Shown in pieces: positions 18,573 to 27,168 of a stretch of 64,000 nt of DNA; position 1 is the stretch's first letter, and every line of letters starts with the position of its first letter. Source of the stretch: JAJPIG01 sp035531675 (GTDB lineage Bacteria > Desulfobacterota > Binatia > Binatales > Binataceae). Made by a program: the position numbers and the translations under genes. Below the pieces are notes generated by a model. That model did no database searches. It had not been told where the DNA came from and saw only the letters and a list, made by a program, of their open reading frames with translations. The stretch lies in assembly GCA_035531675.1 (NCBI GenBank), contig DATKSL010000033.1, forward strand, positions 1 through 64,000, in the 5' to 3' direction.

Positions 18573-19445
18573 ATGGCGACCCTCAAGGCTATCCGGCGGC
18601 GGATCTCGTCGGTCAAATCGACCCAGCAGATCACCCGCGCCATGAAGCTGGTGGCGGCCGCGCGCCTGCGCCGCGCGCAGGAAGCGCTGGTTGCCGCCCG
18701 TCCCTATCATGAGGCGCTGCAGCGCGTCGCGAGCTCGATGCTGTTCGGCGAGCAGGCTGCGGTGGCCGCAGCCGAGGATGCGCCGCCGGCCGCGCTGATG
18801 CTGGTAATCGCCTCCGACCGCGGCCTGTGCGGCGGCTACAACGCCAACCTGGCTCGCAAGGCCGAAGAGGAAGCGCGCCGGATGCGCGGCGCGGGGCTGG
18901 AAACCGACTTCTTCGCCGTCGGCCGCAAAACCGCCGACCATTTCAAGCGCGCCCGGGTGACGCTGGCCGGCGAGAGCGTCAACAACGTGCCGCGGCTGGC
19001 GACCTTCGCGCTCGCGCGCCGGCTCGCGGCCGGGATGCTGGCGGATTTCCGCGCCGGCAAAATCCGCGAAGCCGGGATGGTCTACAGCCAGTTCCGCTCG
19101 GCGCTGTCGCAGCACCCGGTTTACGAACGCTTGCTGCCGGTGCCGGTCCCGGAATCCGCCGAATCCGGCACGCCGGCGGTCGCGACTCAGTACCTGATCG
19201 AGCCGAGCCGCGGCGAGCTGATGCCGGTGGTGCTGCGGCGTTACGTCGAGGCGGCGATTTTCCACGCCCTGCTGGAGGGCGAGGCGAGCGAGCATGGTGC
19301 GCGGATGACGGCGATGGACAGCGCCACCAACAACGCCTCGGAAATGATCGAAAACCTGACCCTCGAGATGAACCGCGCGCGCCAGGCGACTATCACCAGG
19401 GAATTGATGGATATCGTGGGCGGAGCCGAGGCGCTGCGCGGCTGA
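18573..19445 (+). CDS. atpG: F1Fo-ATP synthase subunit gamma
   Basis: The 290-aa central rotor shaft. The N-terminal helix MATLKAIRRRISSVKSTQQITRAM and the C-terminal TRARQATITRELMDIVGGAEAL-like helix form the coiled coil inside the alpha3beta3 ring; SDRGLCGGYNANL is the conserved mid segment. Length matches the family. It lies 23 bp after atpA and 39 bp before atpD. Confidence 0.96.
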   Translation: MATLKAIRRRISSVKSTQQITRAMKLVAAARLRRAQEALVAARPYHEALQRVASSMLFGEQAAVAAAEDAPPAALMLVIASDRGLCGGYNANLARKAEEEARRMRGAGLETDFFAVGRKTADHFKRARVTLAGESVNNVPRLATFALARRLAAGMLADFRAGKIREAGMVYSQFRSALSQHPVYERLLPVPVPESAESGTPAVATQYLIEPSRGELMPVVLRRYVEAAIFHALLEGEASEHGARMTAMDSATNNASEMIENLTLEMNRARQATITRELMDIVGGAEALRG

Positions 19446-19484
19446 CGAATCTGGACAAGAATTTTTTCGGGAAAAGACTTTAAT

Positions 19485-20912
19485 ATGACGGAACAAGCCA
19501 ACGGTCGGATTTCACAGGTGCTCGGCAACGTTATCGACGTCGAGTTTCGCAACGGCTCGCTGCCGGCGATCTTCAACGCCCTCAAGGTGACCAATCCGGC
19601 GCTCGACGATCGCCCCGGCAACCTGGTGCTGGAAGTGGCGCAGCACCTGGGCGAAAACACCGTGCGCTGCATCGCGATGGATTCGACCGACGGGCTGGTG
19701 CGCGGCATGGAAGTCATCGACACCGGCGCGCCGATCGCCGTGCCGGTCGGACCGGTCACGCTGGGCCGGCTGATGAACGTCACCGGCGACCCGATCGACG
19801 AAGCCGGACCGATCGCGTCGGACCGCACCATGCCGATTCATCGCGACGCGCCGGCCTTTGCCGACCAGGGCGTCGAGGTCGAAATCCTCGAAACCGGCAT
19901 CAAGGTGGTCGATCTGATCTGCCCCTATTCGCGCGGCGGAAAAATCGGACTGTTCGGCGGCGCCGGGGTCGGCAAGACCGTCACCATCATGGAGTTGATT
20001 CATAACGTCGCCAAGGAGCACGGCGGCGTGTCGGTGTTCGCCGGCGTCGGCGAGCGCTCGCGCGAGGGCAACGATCTCTACCTCGAACTCAAGGAATCGG
20101 GCGTGCTCGCCAAGACCGCGCTGGTCTACGGCCAGATGAACGAGTCGCCCGGCGCACGCGCGCGCGTGGCGCTGAGCGGGGTCACCGTGGCGGAGTATTT
20201 CCGCGACGAGGAGGGCAAGGACGTCCTGCTGTTCATCGACAACATCTTCCGTTTCGTGCAGGCCAACTCGGAGGTCTCGGCGCTGCTCGGGCGGATGCCG
20301 AGCGCGGTCGGTTATCAGCCGACTCTGGGCACCGACCTGGGCGAGCTCGAAGAGCGCATCACCACCACCAAGCAGGGCTCGATCACCTCGGTGCAGGCGA
20401 TCTTCGTGCCGGCCGACGACTACACCGATCCGGCGCCGGCCACGACGTTCTCGCATCTCGACGCGATCACGGCGCTGGATCGCAAGATCTTCGAGAAGGC
20501 GATTTTCCCGGCGGTCGATCCGCTGGCCTCGAGCTCGCGGATTCTCGATCCGCAGGTGGTCGGCGAGGAGCATTACCAGGTGGCGCGCCGCGTGCAGGCG
20601 ATTTTGCAGCGCTATCGCGACCTGCAGGACATCATCGCGATCCTCGGGATGGACGAGCTCTCGGCCGAGGACAAGCTGGTGGTGGCGCGGGCCCGGCGCG
20701 TCGAGCGTTTCCTGTCGCAGGCGATGAATGTCGCCGAGCCGTTCACCAACATCCCGGGCACCTACGTGTCGCGCAAGGAGACGGTGCGCGGCTTCGCCGA
20801 AATCCTCGACGGCAAGTGCGACGACATGCCCGAGCAGGCCTTCTACCTGGTCGGCACTATCGACGACGCCCGCGCCAAGGCCGAGCGGCTGGCGCGCGGC
20901 GAGGCCCGCTAG
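19485..20912 (+). CDS. atpD: F1Fo-ATP synthase subunit beta
   Basis: The 475-aa catalytic subunit, which makes ATP from ADP and phosphate at the alpha/beta interfaces. The P-loop GGAGVGKTV is near residue 163, the catalytic Glu is in GVGERSREGNDLY, and Walker B is VLLFIDNIFRF. The DELSAEDKLVVARARRVERFLSQ segment (DELSEED-like) that contacts gamma and epsilon is present. All expected residues are visible. Confidence 0.97.
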   Translation: MTEQANGRISQVLGNVIDVEFRNGSLPAIFNALKVTNPALDDRPGNLVLEVAQHLGENTVRCIAMDSTDGLVRGMEVIDTGAPIAVPVGPVTLGRLMNVTGDPIDEAGPIASDRTMPIHRDAPAFADQGVEVEILETGIKVVDLICPYSRGGKIGLFGGAGVGKTVTIMELIHNVAKEHGGVSVFAGVGERSREGNDLYLELKESGVLAKTALVYGQMNESPGARARVALSGVTVAEYFRDEEGKDVLLFIDNIFRFVQANSEVSALLGRMPSAVGYQPTLGTDLGELEERITTTKQGSITSVQAIFVPADDYTDPAPATTFSHLDAITALDRKIFEKAIFPAVDPLASSSRILDPQVVGEEHYQVARRVQAILQRYRDLQDIIAILGMDELSAEDKLVVARARRVERFLSQAMNVAEPFTNIPGTYVSRKETVRGFAEILDGKCDDMPEQAFYLVGTIDDARAKAERLARGEAR

Positions 20913-20919
20913 AATCGCG

Positions 20920-21348
20920 ATGGCGCTGGAATTTCCGCTGCGGCTGGTCACTCCCACCGGGGTGCTGTTCGAGGGGCTGGTGCGCGAGGTCGACGCCGTC
21001 AATCCGCTGGGCGAGTTCGGGGTGCTCGCCGACCATATCAATTTCATCACCGCGCTGAGCCCCGGAATCCTGACGATCGTGAACCCCGATGGAACGCCTA
21101 ACCGGTTCCTGGTCACGGGCGGTCTGGTCGAGGTCAAGGACGGTGCGATGACCGTGCTGGCGGACGAAGCCGAAGCGCCGCGCGTCGCCGATGAGGCAGA
21201 GCTCGCGCGTGTTGTGGAGCAAGCCGAGGAGAAGCTCCCGGTCAGCCTTTACGACCCGAGCTATGCCGAGGCGGCCGAGGAGATCGCGATCCTGCGCGCG
21301 CGGATCCACGCCTCGCAGATTGCGCGCGAGTCCAGCAGCCGCGGCTAG
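20920..21348 (+). CDS. atpC: F1Fo-ATP synthase subunit epsilon
   Basis: The 142-aa protein has the N-terminal beta-sandwich (RLVTPTGVLFEG, LGEFGVLADHINFITALSPG) and a C-terminal helical hairpin that can inhibit ATP hydrolysis. The ATG at 20920 follows the atpD stop by 7 bp. It is the last gene of the cluster: no a (atpB), c (atpE) or atpI gene is in the window, so the membrane rotor is encoded elsewhere. Confidence 0.92.
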   Translation: MALEFPLRLVTPTGVLFEGLVREVDAVNPLGEFGVLADHINFITALSPGILTIVNPDGTPNRFLVTGGLVEVKDGAMTVLADEAEAPRVADEAELARVVEQAEEKLPVSLYDPSYAEAAEEIAILRARIHASQIARESSSRG

Positions 21349-21362
21349 CAAACCTCTACCCG

Positions 21363-21425
21363 TTGTCATTCTGAACGGAGTCTGGGCAGTGAAGAATCCC
21401 CGCGATTCTTCGCCCGCGTTCCGAA
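21363..21425. repeat. Degraded copy of the intergenic repeat with a terminator-like hairpin
   Basis: TTGTCATTCTGAACGGAGTCTG resembles the left arm of the element at 5614. It is followed by GAAGAATC-CCCGC-GATTCTTC, a perfect 8-bp hairpin at about 21391-21411. The copy fills the whole gap between the atpC and aroA stop codons and may terminate both convergent transcripts. The matching right end is missing or diverged. Confidence 0.55.
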
Positions 21426-22721
21426 TTACACGATAGGCCTGCTTAGGCGGGCGAGATCTTCGAAGAAATTCGGATAGGTCTTGGCGACGCAGCCGGGATT
21501 CCTGATCCTGAGGCCGGCGAGTCTGAGGCCAGCGACCGCGAACGCCATCGCGATCCGATGGTCGTCGTAGGTTTCGATAGTCGCGGGATGGGGCGCCGCC
21601 GCCGGCTCGATGCCGAGTCCGTCGTCGAATTCGCGCACGCTCGCGCCGATGCGGGTGAGTTCGGTGGCGAGCGCGCGCAGCCGGTCGCTCTCGTGATGGC
21701 GAATAAAACCGACCGCGCGAATCCGGGTCGGCGACGAGGCGAACGGCGCCAGCGCGGCCAGCGTCGGCACCATGTCGGGCATGGTATTCATCGCGACGTC
21801 AACGCCGCTCAGCCGTCCGCGGCCCGAAACTGCGATCGCGCCCTGATCGAAGCGCACCTCGGCGCCCATCTTTTCGAGCACCCGCATGAAAGCGAGGTCG
21901 CCCTGCACCGAGCCGGGGTCGAGGCCACGAATCCGCACCGTGCCGCCGACCAGTGCGGCCGCCGCCGCAAAGTAGCTCGCCGCGGAGGCGTCGGGCTCGA
22001 CGGCGAAGCTTCCGGCGCGATAGCTCTGTCCGCCCGGCACTATCAGCGTATCGCCGGTGACCGAGCTCCGCGCGCCACGGCGCTCCATCAGCCGCAGCGT
22101 CATGTCGATAAACGGGCGGGCGGTCTCGCCGCTCACGCGCAGCCGGAGTCCGTCGCGCCACAACGGCGCCGGCATCAGCAACGCCGAGACGAATTGCGAG
22201 GAGGCACTCGCATCGATCGCGGCCTCGCCGCCGGCAAAGGGCTCGGGGCCGCGTTCGATAATCACCGGCGGGCAGCGATTGCCGTGCTCGCTGAAGGCGT
22301 GCGCGCCGAGATGGGTCAGCGTGTCGAGCAACTCGCCCATCGGACGCTCGCGCATCCGATCGTTGCCGTCGATTCGGAAGCGGCCGTGACCAAGCGTCGC
22401 GAAGGCGGCCAGGAAGCGCATCGCGGTACCCGCGCCGCCGACCGAGAGGTTCGCGCCCGCAGCCGGGATGGTTCCGCCGCGGCCGACGATCGCGATCCGG
22501 CCGCGTGCCTCCTCGGCGGTGATTTGGAAGCCGAGTTGCGCGAGCGCGGTGACCATCTGGCGGGTGTCGTCGCTGAACAGCGCCCCCTCGATAGTCGAGC
22601 CGCCGGCGGCCATCGCGGCCAGCAGCAGGGCGCGGTTGGTGATGCTCTTGGAGCCGGGCGGGGTGACCGTCGCGTCGAGCGGACCGGCGATCGGAGTTAT
22701 TGCGATTTCTTCGACGGCCAC
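21426..22721 (-). CDS. aroA: 3-phosphoshikimate 1-carboxyvinyltransferase (EPSP synthase)
   Basis: The 431-aa shikimate-pathway enzyme joins PEP to shikimate-3-phosphate. Substrate residues are visible: PGSKSITNRALLLAA near 24-38, the GGAGTAMRFL loop, RMRERPMGELLD, ASASSQFVSALLM, NTMPDM and a C-terminal YDDHRIAMAF. The loop reads GGAGT instead of the common GNAGT, and HHESDR replaces KESDR; both are natural variations. The start is GTG. It converges with atpC. Confidence 0.93.
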   Translation of the reverse strand: MAVEEIAITPIAGPLDATVTPPGSKSITNRALLLAAMAAGGSTIEGALFSDDTRQMVTALAQLGFQITAEEARGRIAIVGRGGTIPAAGANLSVGGAGTAMRFLAAFATLGHGRFRIDGNDRMRERPMGELLDTLTHLGAHAFSEHGNRCPPVIIERGPEPFAGGEAAIDASASSQFVSALLMPAPLWRDGLRLRVSGETARPFIDMTLRLMERRGARSSVTGDTLIVPGGQSYRAGSFAVEPDASAASYFAAAAALVGGTVRIRGLDPGSVQGDLAFMRVLEKMGAEVRFDQGAIAVSGRGRLSGVDVAMNTMPDMVPTLAALAPFASSPTRIRAVGFIRHHESDRLRALATELTRIGASVREFDDGLGIEPAAAPHPATIETYDDHRIAMAFAVAGLRLAGLRIRNPGCVAKTYPNFFEDLARLSRPIV

Positions 22722-22932
22722 AGCAGGGAGCTTAGCAGTCGCGCAAGCGGGCTCAAGCCGTCCCGCCGCCCTTGGCGAGGCTCTTTCTTATCGATGAAAT
22801 TATTCCTTCTTTTCAGCTATCTATCGCGGTTTGTTGACTAACAGGGCGGTGGCGAGTAATCGATAATAGTCATGGGGACGGAGGGGGAACACTCCGGCTC
22901 CTCGGACTTCCAGAGGTTTTTGGGAGGCGGAG

Positions 22933-24057
22933 ATGACGGATGGAGAGGTGACAGCCCGGCGGATCCTCCGAGCTGTAGCTTGGCCATTGGCAGTCGCGCT
23001 GCTGGTCGCCGTCGCTCAGGTCAGCGCGTGGGCCGGAAGCGAGGTGACATTTCCGCGTCCAGCCGACGTCGAGCCCAACGTCCAGTTCTGGGTCAAGGTC
23101 TTCACCCAATACTCATACCGCGACTTTGTGGTCCATGACCGCGACGATGTCAGCCGCGTCTATCAGGTCATGCATCTGCCCGGTGAGGGGGGTCCGAGCG
23201 GGGCCGACATCGCGTGGACCAACGCTTATCTCAAGGCCAAGTACGGCGACATCCTGAATCGTCTTGCCTCGGGGGCGCAGCCCGCGAGTTTCGAGGAGCG
23301 GCAGGTCGCCGCGCTGTTCCATCACGCGTCGCCGTCGACCTACGCGCAGGCGGCGCAGAACCTGCGGGTCCAGCAGGGATTGCGCGAACGCTTCCGCGAG
23401 GGATTGCTGCGCAGCCGTTATTACCGGCCGACGATGGAACGGATCTTTCGCGACGCCGGCTTGCCGGTTGAGCTGGTGACGCTGGCCGAGGTCGAGTCGG
23501 GGTTTTACCCGGGCGCGCGCTCGAGCGCCGGTGCGGTCGGCATCTGGCAGTTCACGCGCTCGACCGGGAAGCAGTACATGAGAATCAACTCGCGCTACGA
23601 CGAGCGTCTCAACCCGGTGCGCGAGACCGAGGCCGCCGCCCAACTGCTGCGCTACAACTACGACGTGCTGGGCGACTGGCCGCTCGCGATCACCGCGTAC
23701 AACTATGGCACCGCGGGCATGGCGCGTGCGGCCGAACGATATGACAACAACTATTCACGGATCTTCAAGGACTTCGATGGTCCGCATTTCGGTTTCGCCT
23801 CCAAGAATTACTATTCGGAATTCCTCGCCGCGGTGCAGATCTACCGTCATGAGGATCAGTACTTTCCGGGCATCCAGTACGAATCGGTAAACCCGCCACG
23901 GCAGCCCAGCGCGGTGCTGCACCACGCGCGTTCGCTGCACCACTCGCGTTCGCGACGCTACGCTCGTCGGCATCACGCCTTCCATCGCCATCGTGCGCGA
24001 GCCTGCACTGGTCGCTGCACAGTGACCAAGCGTTCAAGCCGCCTCGCCGAGCGCTAA
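22933..24057 (+). CDS. Lytic murein transglycosylase (MltD/SLT type)
   Basis: The 374-aa product has an N-terminal hydrophobic leader (AVAWPLAVALLVAVAQVSAWA) for export, then an SLT catalytic domain. The catalytic Glu is in LAEVESGFYPGARSSAGAVGIWQF, followed by the family's DERLNPVRETEAAAQLLRYN and WPLAITAYNYG motifs. It cleaves peptidoglycan glycan strands. There is no LysM domain. Instead the last 50 or so residues are rich in Arg and His with a repeated LHHARS/LHHSRS unit. GGAGG supports the ATG. Confidence 0.87.
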   Translation: MTDGEVTARRILRAVAWPLAVALLVAVAQVSAWAGSEVTFPRPADVEPNVQFWVKVFTQYSYRDFVVHDRDDVSRVYQVMHLPGEGGPSGADIAWTNAYLKAKYGDILNRLASGAQPASFEERQVAALFHHASPSTYAQAAQNLRVQQGLRERFREGLLRSRYYRPTMERIFRDAGLPVELVTLAEVESGFYPGARSSAGAVGIWQFTRSTGKQYMRINSRYDERLNPVRETEAAAQLLRYNYDVLGDWPLAITAYNYGTAGMARAAERYDNNYSRIFKDFDGPHFGFASKNYYSEFLAAVQIYRHEDQYFPGIQYESVNPPRQPSAVLHHARSLHHSRSRRYARRHHAFHRHRARACTGRCTVTKRSSRLAER

Positions 24058-24203
24058 TCGAGCGGGAATCCGCAGTTCGTTCCGGTGGGATGCGCTGATA
24101 CGGAGATCGCGCCTGCCTTTTCCCAAACCGCGCCGTCGGTTGCCTGCGCAAAAATTGAGATGCCTCCCGAGCCTGGCTTGCGAGGCTCTGGTATTCTAGT
24201 TGG

Positions 24204-27149
24204 ATGGCTGACGGCGCGGCATTCGCACCGGCGCTGATCCTGCTGGCTGAGCGCGCCGCCGCGCGCGCGGGCGATTCCAGGCTCGGCGCCGACATCCTCA
24301 AGCTGGTCCGCGAACACGCTCCCGATGAACGGCTAGCGCTCGCCTTCATCCTGAAACTTGCCGAGGAATCGCCGGCCGAGCTGCGCGCCGCGTTGAGCGA
24401 TGCGCAGTCATCATCAGGCCTGGTCTTCTGCCTCGGCGGGTCGGAGCTGATCGCCACCGGGCTGGCTGCGATGGGACCGCGATGGTGGCGGTTCTTTCAA
24501 GAAGCGGCGGTTTGCGAGGGAGCCGCGCTGATGAGCGGGGCGCGCTGCACGCTCGGCGACGGCGCCGAGCGGAAAGCGATGGAGGAGGGGCTGGCGCGAT
24601 TCAAGCGCGAGGCCTTTCTCAGGATCGCGATCGCGGATTTGCTCGGCCGCTCCACGGTGGTCGACACGATGACCGCGATGTCGCAGTTGGCCGACGAATG
24701 CGTGCGTGCGGCGCTGGCGGCGGCGCTGGCGATACTCGGCCCGCGCGGCGCGGCGGTCGGTCAGTTCTGCGCGGTGGCGATGGGCAAGTTGGGCGCCTCG
24801 GAGCTCAACCTGAGCTCGGATATCGACCTGATTTATCTGTTCGATGGCCCGGACCAGCTTGCCGCGGCGCGCCTGGGCGAAGTGCTGAGCGAGCTGCTGT
24901 CGAACAACTGTTTCAGGATCGATTTGCGGCTGCGGCCCGGCGGACGCAACTCGCCATTGGTCGCCTCGTTCGAAAGTGCGCTCGGTTTCTACCAGGCTTA
25001 CGGTCAGACCTGGGAGCGGGCGGCGCTGCTGCGGGCGCGGCCGATAGCTGGTGCGATCGCGCTGGGCGAGCGCTTGCTGGCCGAGCTCGATCGCTTCGTC
25101 TATCGGCGCTACCTCGACTTCGAGACGCTGCGCCAGCTGCGCGCGATGAAACGGCAAATCGAGGCCGAACTGGGTCCGGCCGGCATGGTCGAGCGCAACA
25201 TCAAGCTGGGCTACGGCGGAATCCGCGAACTCGAATTCATCGTGCAGGCGCTCACGCTGATCTATGGCGGCCGCGACCCGCGGCTGCGGACCCGTCGCAC
25301 GATCGAGGCGCTGGAGCGGCTCGACGCGCTCGGCTATCTGGCCTCGCGTCACGCGCAGCGGCTGGCCTCCACCTATCTGTTTCTGCGCGACGTCGAGCAC
25401 AAACTCCAGGTCGCCGCCGGCCTGCAGACTCATAGTCTGCCGGCCGACGAGCGGGCGATCGCGGTGGTCGCCGCGCGACTCCATCTCGGCAAGGGTCCCC
25501 GCGCGGCCGAACGGCTGCGAATCGCGCTCCGGCAGCATCGCGAGTTTGTCGCCAAACAGTTTCGCGAGACCCTGGCGGGCGGCGAGGGCCGGAAGCTCGA
25601 GGCCTCCGACGATGCACAAGCCGCCTGGCGCGCCGCCGTTGATCCCGAAGCGGCGGCGATCATCCTGCAGCGGCTCGGCTTCGCCAATCCGCACGAGAGC
25701 GCGGGCCATCTGACGATGCTGGCGCGCGGTCCGGCCCATCTCCCCGCCAGCGCGCGTCGCCACGAACTCGTGGATCAACTCGGTCCCGTGCTGCTCGACG
25801 AAATCGCGTTGTTGCCCGACCCCGACCTGGCGCTGATGAACCTGGCCGACTTCATCGCGGCGGTCGGCGCGCGCACCTCGTTCCTCTCGCTGCTCGAGCA
25901 GCATCCCGGCACGCGGCAGGTGTTGCTGCGATTATTCGCGTCCAGCCGCTATCTTTCGTCATTGTTCATTCGGCATCCTGAGCTGCTCGATACCCTGGTC
26001 AGGTCCGATCTGGCCCGCGTGCGCCGCAATCCCGACGATTTGAGCCGCGACCTCTCGGGACTGGTCGATGCCAGCCGCGACTTCGAGGCGCGGCTCGACG
26101 CGGTCCGCAGCTTCCGCCATCAAGAGTTCCTGCGCGTCGCGATTGCTGACCTCGCCGGCATGCTGCGGCTCGATGAGGTGCAGACCGAGTTGACGTCGCT
26201 GGCCGAGGTGGTATTGCGCGAGGCCTTGAAGATCGCGACCGCGGAGGTCGCGCTGCACCGCCCGATCCCATCCACCCTGAAGCTGTGTGTGATTGGCATG
26301 GGACGGCTCGGCGCCGGCGAGATGTCTTACAATTCCGACCTCGACCTGATTTTCATCTACCACGACTCGCACGAGATCGCGGGCGCCAGCCGCGAGATCG
26401 CCGCGCGTATCGCACAGAAATTCGTCGCGATCCTCGAGACCCGCACCCGCGAAGGGTACGCCTACAAACTTGATTTGCGGCTCCGGCCGTCGGGCAAAGC
26501 CGGTCCCCTGGTCACTTCGATGGCGGGCTTCCGCGAGTACCATCGCACCAGTGCCGCGGTATGGGAGCGTCAGACGCTGGTTCGCGCCCGGGTGGTCGCC
26601 GGCGACGACCAGCTCGACGCCGAGTTCGAATCGGCGCGCCGCGAGTTCGTGTTCGATCGCGTCCTTAGCGCGACGGAGGTCGGCGAGATTGCCACGATGC
26701 GCCAGCGGATGGAGCGCGAGCTGGGCGCCGAGGACGGTCGGCGACTGAACCTGAAACAGGGACCGGGCGGGCTGGTCGACGTGGAGTTCGTGACGCAGAT
26801 GATGGCGATGCGCCACGGGGGACGCTTCGCCGAGCTCACCGACCGCCCGATTGTGGAACTGATTCGCGCGCTCGCGGCGCGCGGCCTGATGAACGCCGAG
26901 GACGCCGCGCATCTCGAGGCCGACTACCATTTTCTCGCGCAACTCGAGAACCGGCTCCGAATCGAGACCGACCAGGCCGCCTGGGCCTTGCCGACTGCGC
27001 CCGCGGAGCTGACTCCGCTGGCGCGCCGGATGGGCTACGAAGACGAGGGCGGCGCGCAGCGGATGCTCGACGAACTGGTCGTGCATCGCCAGCGCATCCG
27101 TACCATCTTCGAGCGCTACTTCGCCGCCGAGCAGCAAACGGCAGAGTGA
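24204..27149 (+). CDS. glnE: Bifunctional glutamine synthetase adenylyltransferase/deadenylyltransferase
   Basis: The 981-aa protein has the duplicated nucleotidyltransferase layout of GlnE. The N-terminal deadenylylation domain contains GKLGASELNLSSDIDLIYLF near residue 195, and the C-terminal adenylylation domain contains GMGRLGAGEMSYNSDLDLIFIY near 698. Each has the GS-like and DxD metal motifs. RNIKLGYGGIRELEF and LKQGPGGLVDVEF follow the two domains as expected. It tunes glutamine synthetase activity to nitrogen supply. No glnA or glnB gene is adjacent. Confidence 0.94.
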   Translation: MADGAAFAPALILLAERAAARAGDSRLGADILKLVREHAPDERLALAFILKLAEESPAELRAALSDAQSSSGLVFCLGGSELIATGLAAMGPRWWRFFQEAAVCEGAALMSGARCTLGDGAERKAMEEGLARFKREAFLRIAIADLLGRSTVVDTMTAMSQLADECVRAALAAALAILGPRGAAVGQFCAVAMGKLGASELNLSSDIDLIYLFDGPDQLAAARLGEVLSELLSNNCFRIDLRLRPGGRNSPLVASFESALGFYQAYGQTWERAALLRARPIAGAIALGERLLAELDRFVYRRYLDFETLRQLRAMKRQIEAELGPAGMVERNIKLGYGGIRELEFIVQALTLIYGGRDPRLRTRRTIEALERLDALGYLASRHAQRLASTYLFLRDVEHKLQVAAGLQTHSLPADERAIAVVAARLHLGKGPRAAERLRIALRQHREFVAKQFRETLAGGEGRKLEASDDAQAAWRAAVDPEAAAIILQRLGFANPHESAGHLTMLARGPAHLPASARRHELVDQLGPVLLDEIALLPDPDLALMNLADFIAAVGARTSFLSLLEQHPGTRQVLLRLFASSRYLSSLFIRHPELLDTLVRSDLARVRRNPDDLSRDLSGLVDASRDFEARLDAVRSFRHQEFLRVAIADLAGMLRLDEVQTELTSLAEVVLREALKIATAEVALHRPIPSTLKLCVIGMGRLGAGEMSYNSDLDLIFIYHDSHEIAGASREIAARIAQKFVAILETRTREGYAYKLDLRLRPSGKAGPLVTSMAGFREYHRTSAAVWERQTLVRARVVAGDDQLDAEFESARREFVFDRVLSATEVGEIATMRQRMERELGAEDGRRLNLKQGPGGLVDVEFVTQMMAMRHGGRFAELTDRPIVELIRALAARGLMNAEDAAHLEADYHFLAQLENRLRIETDQAAWALPTAPAELTPLARRMGYEDEGGAQRMLDELVVHRQRIRTIFERYFAAEQQTAE

Positions 27150-27168
27150 GTGCGCCGCTCGCCGAAGT

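Noticed and set aside
21426..22721. AroA GGAGT loop as evidence for an unusual enzyme
   Set aside because: Other substrate residues are intact and related variations occur naturally in EPSP synthases.
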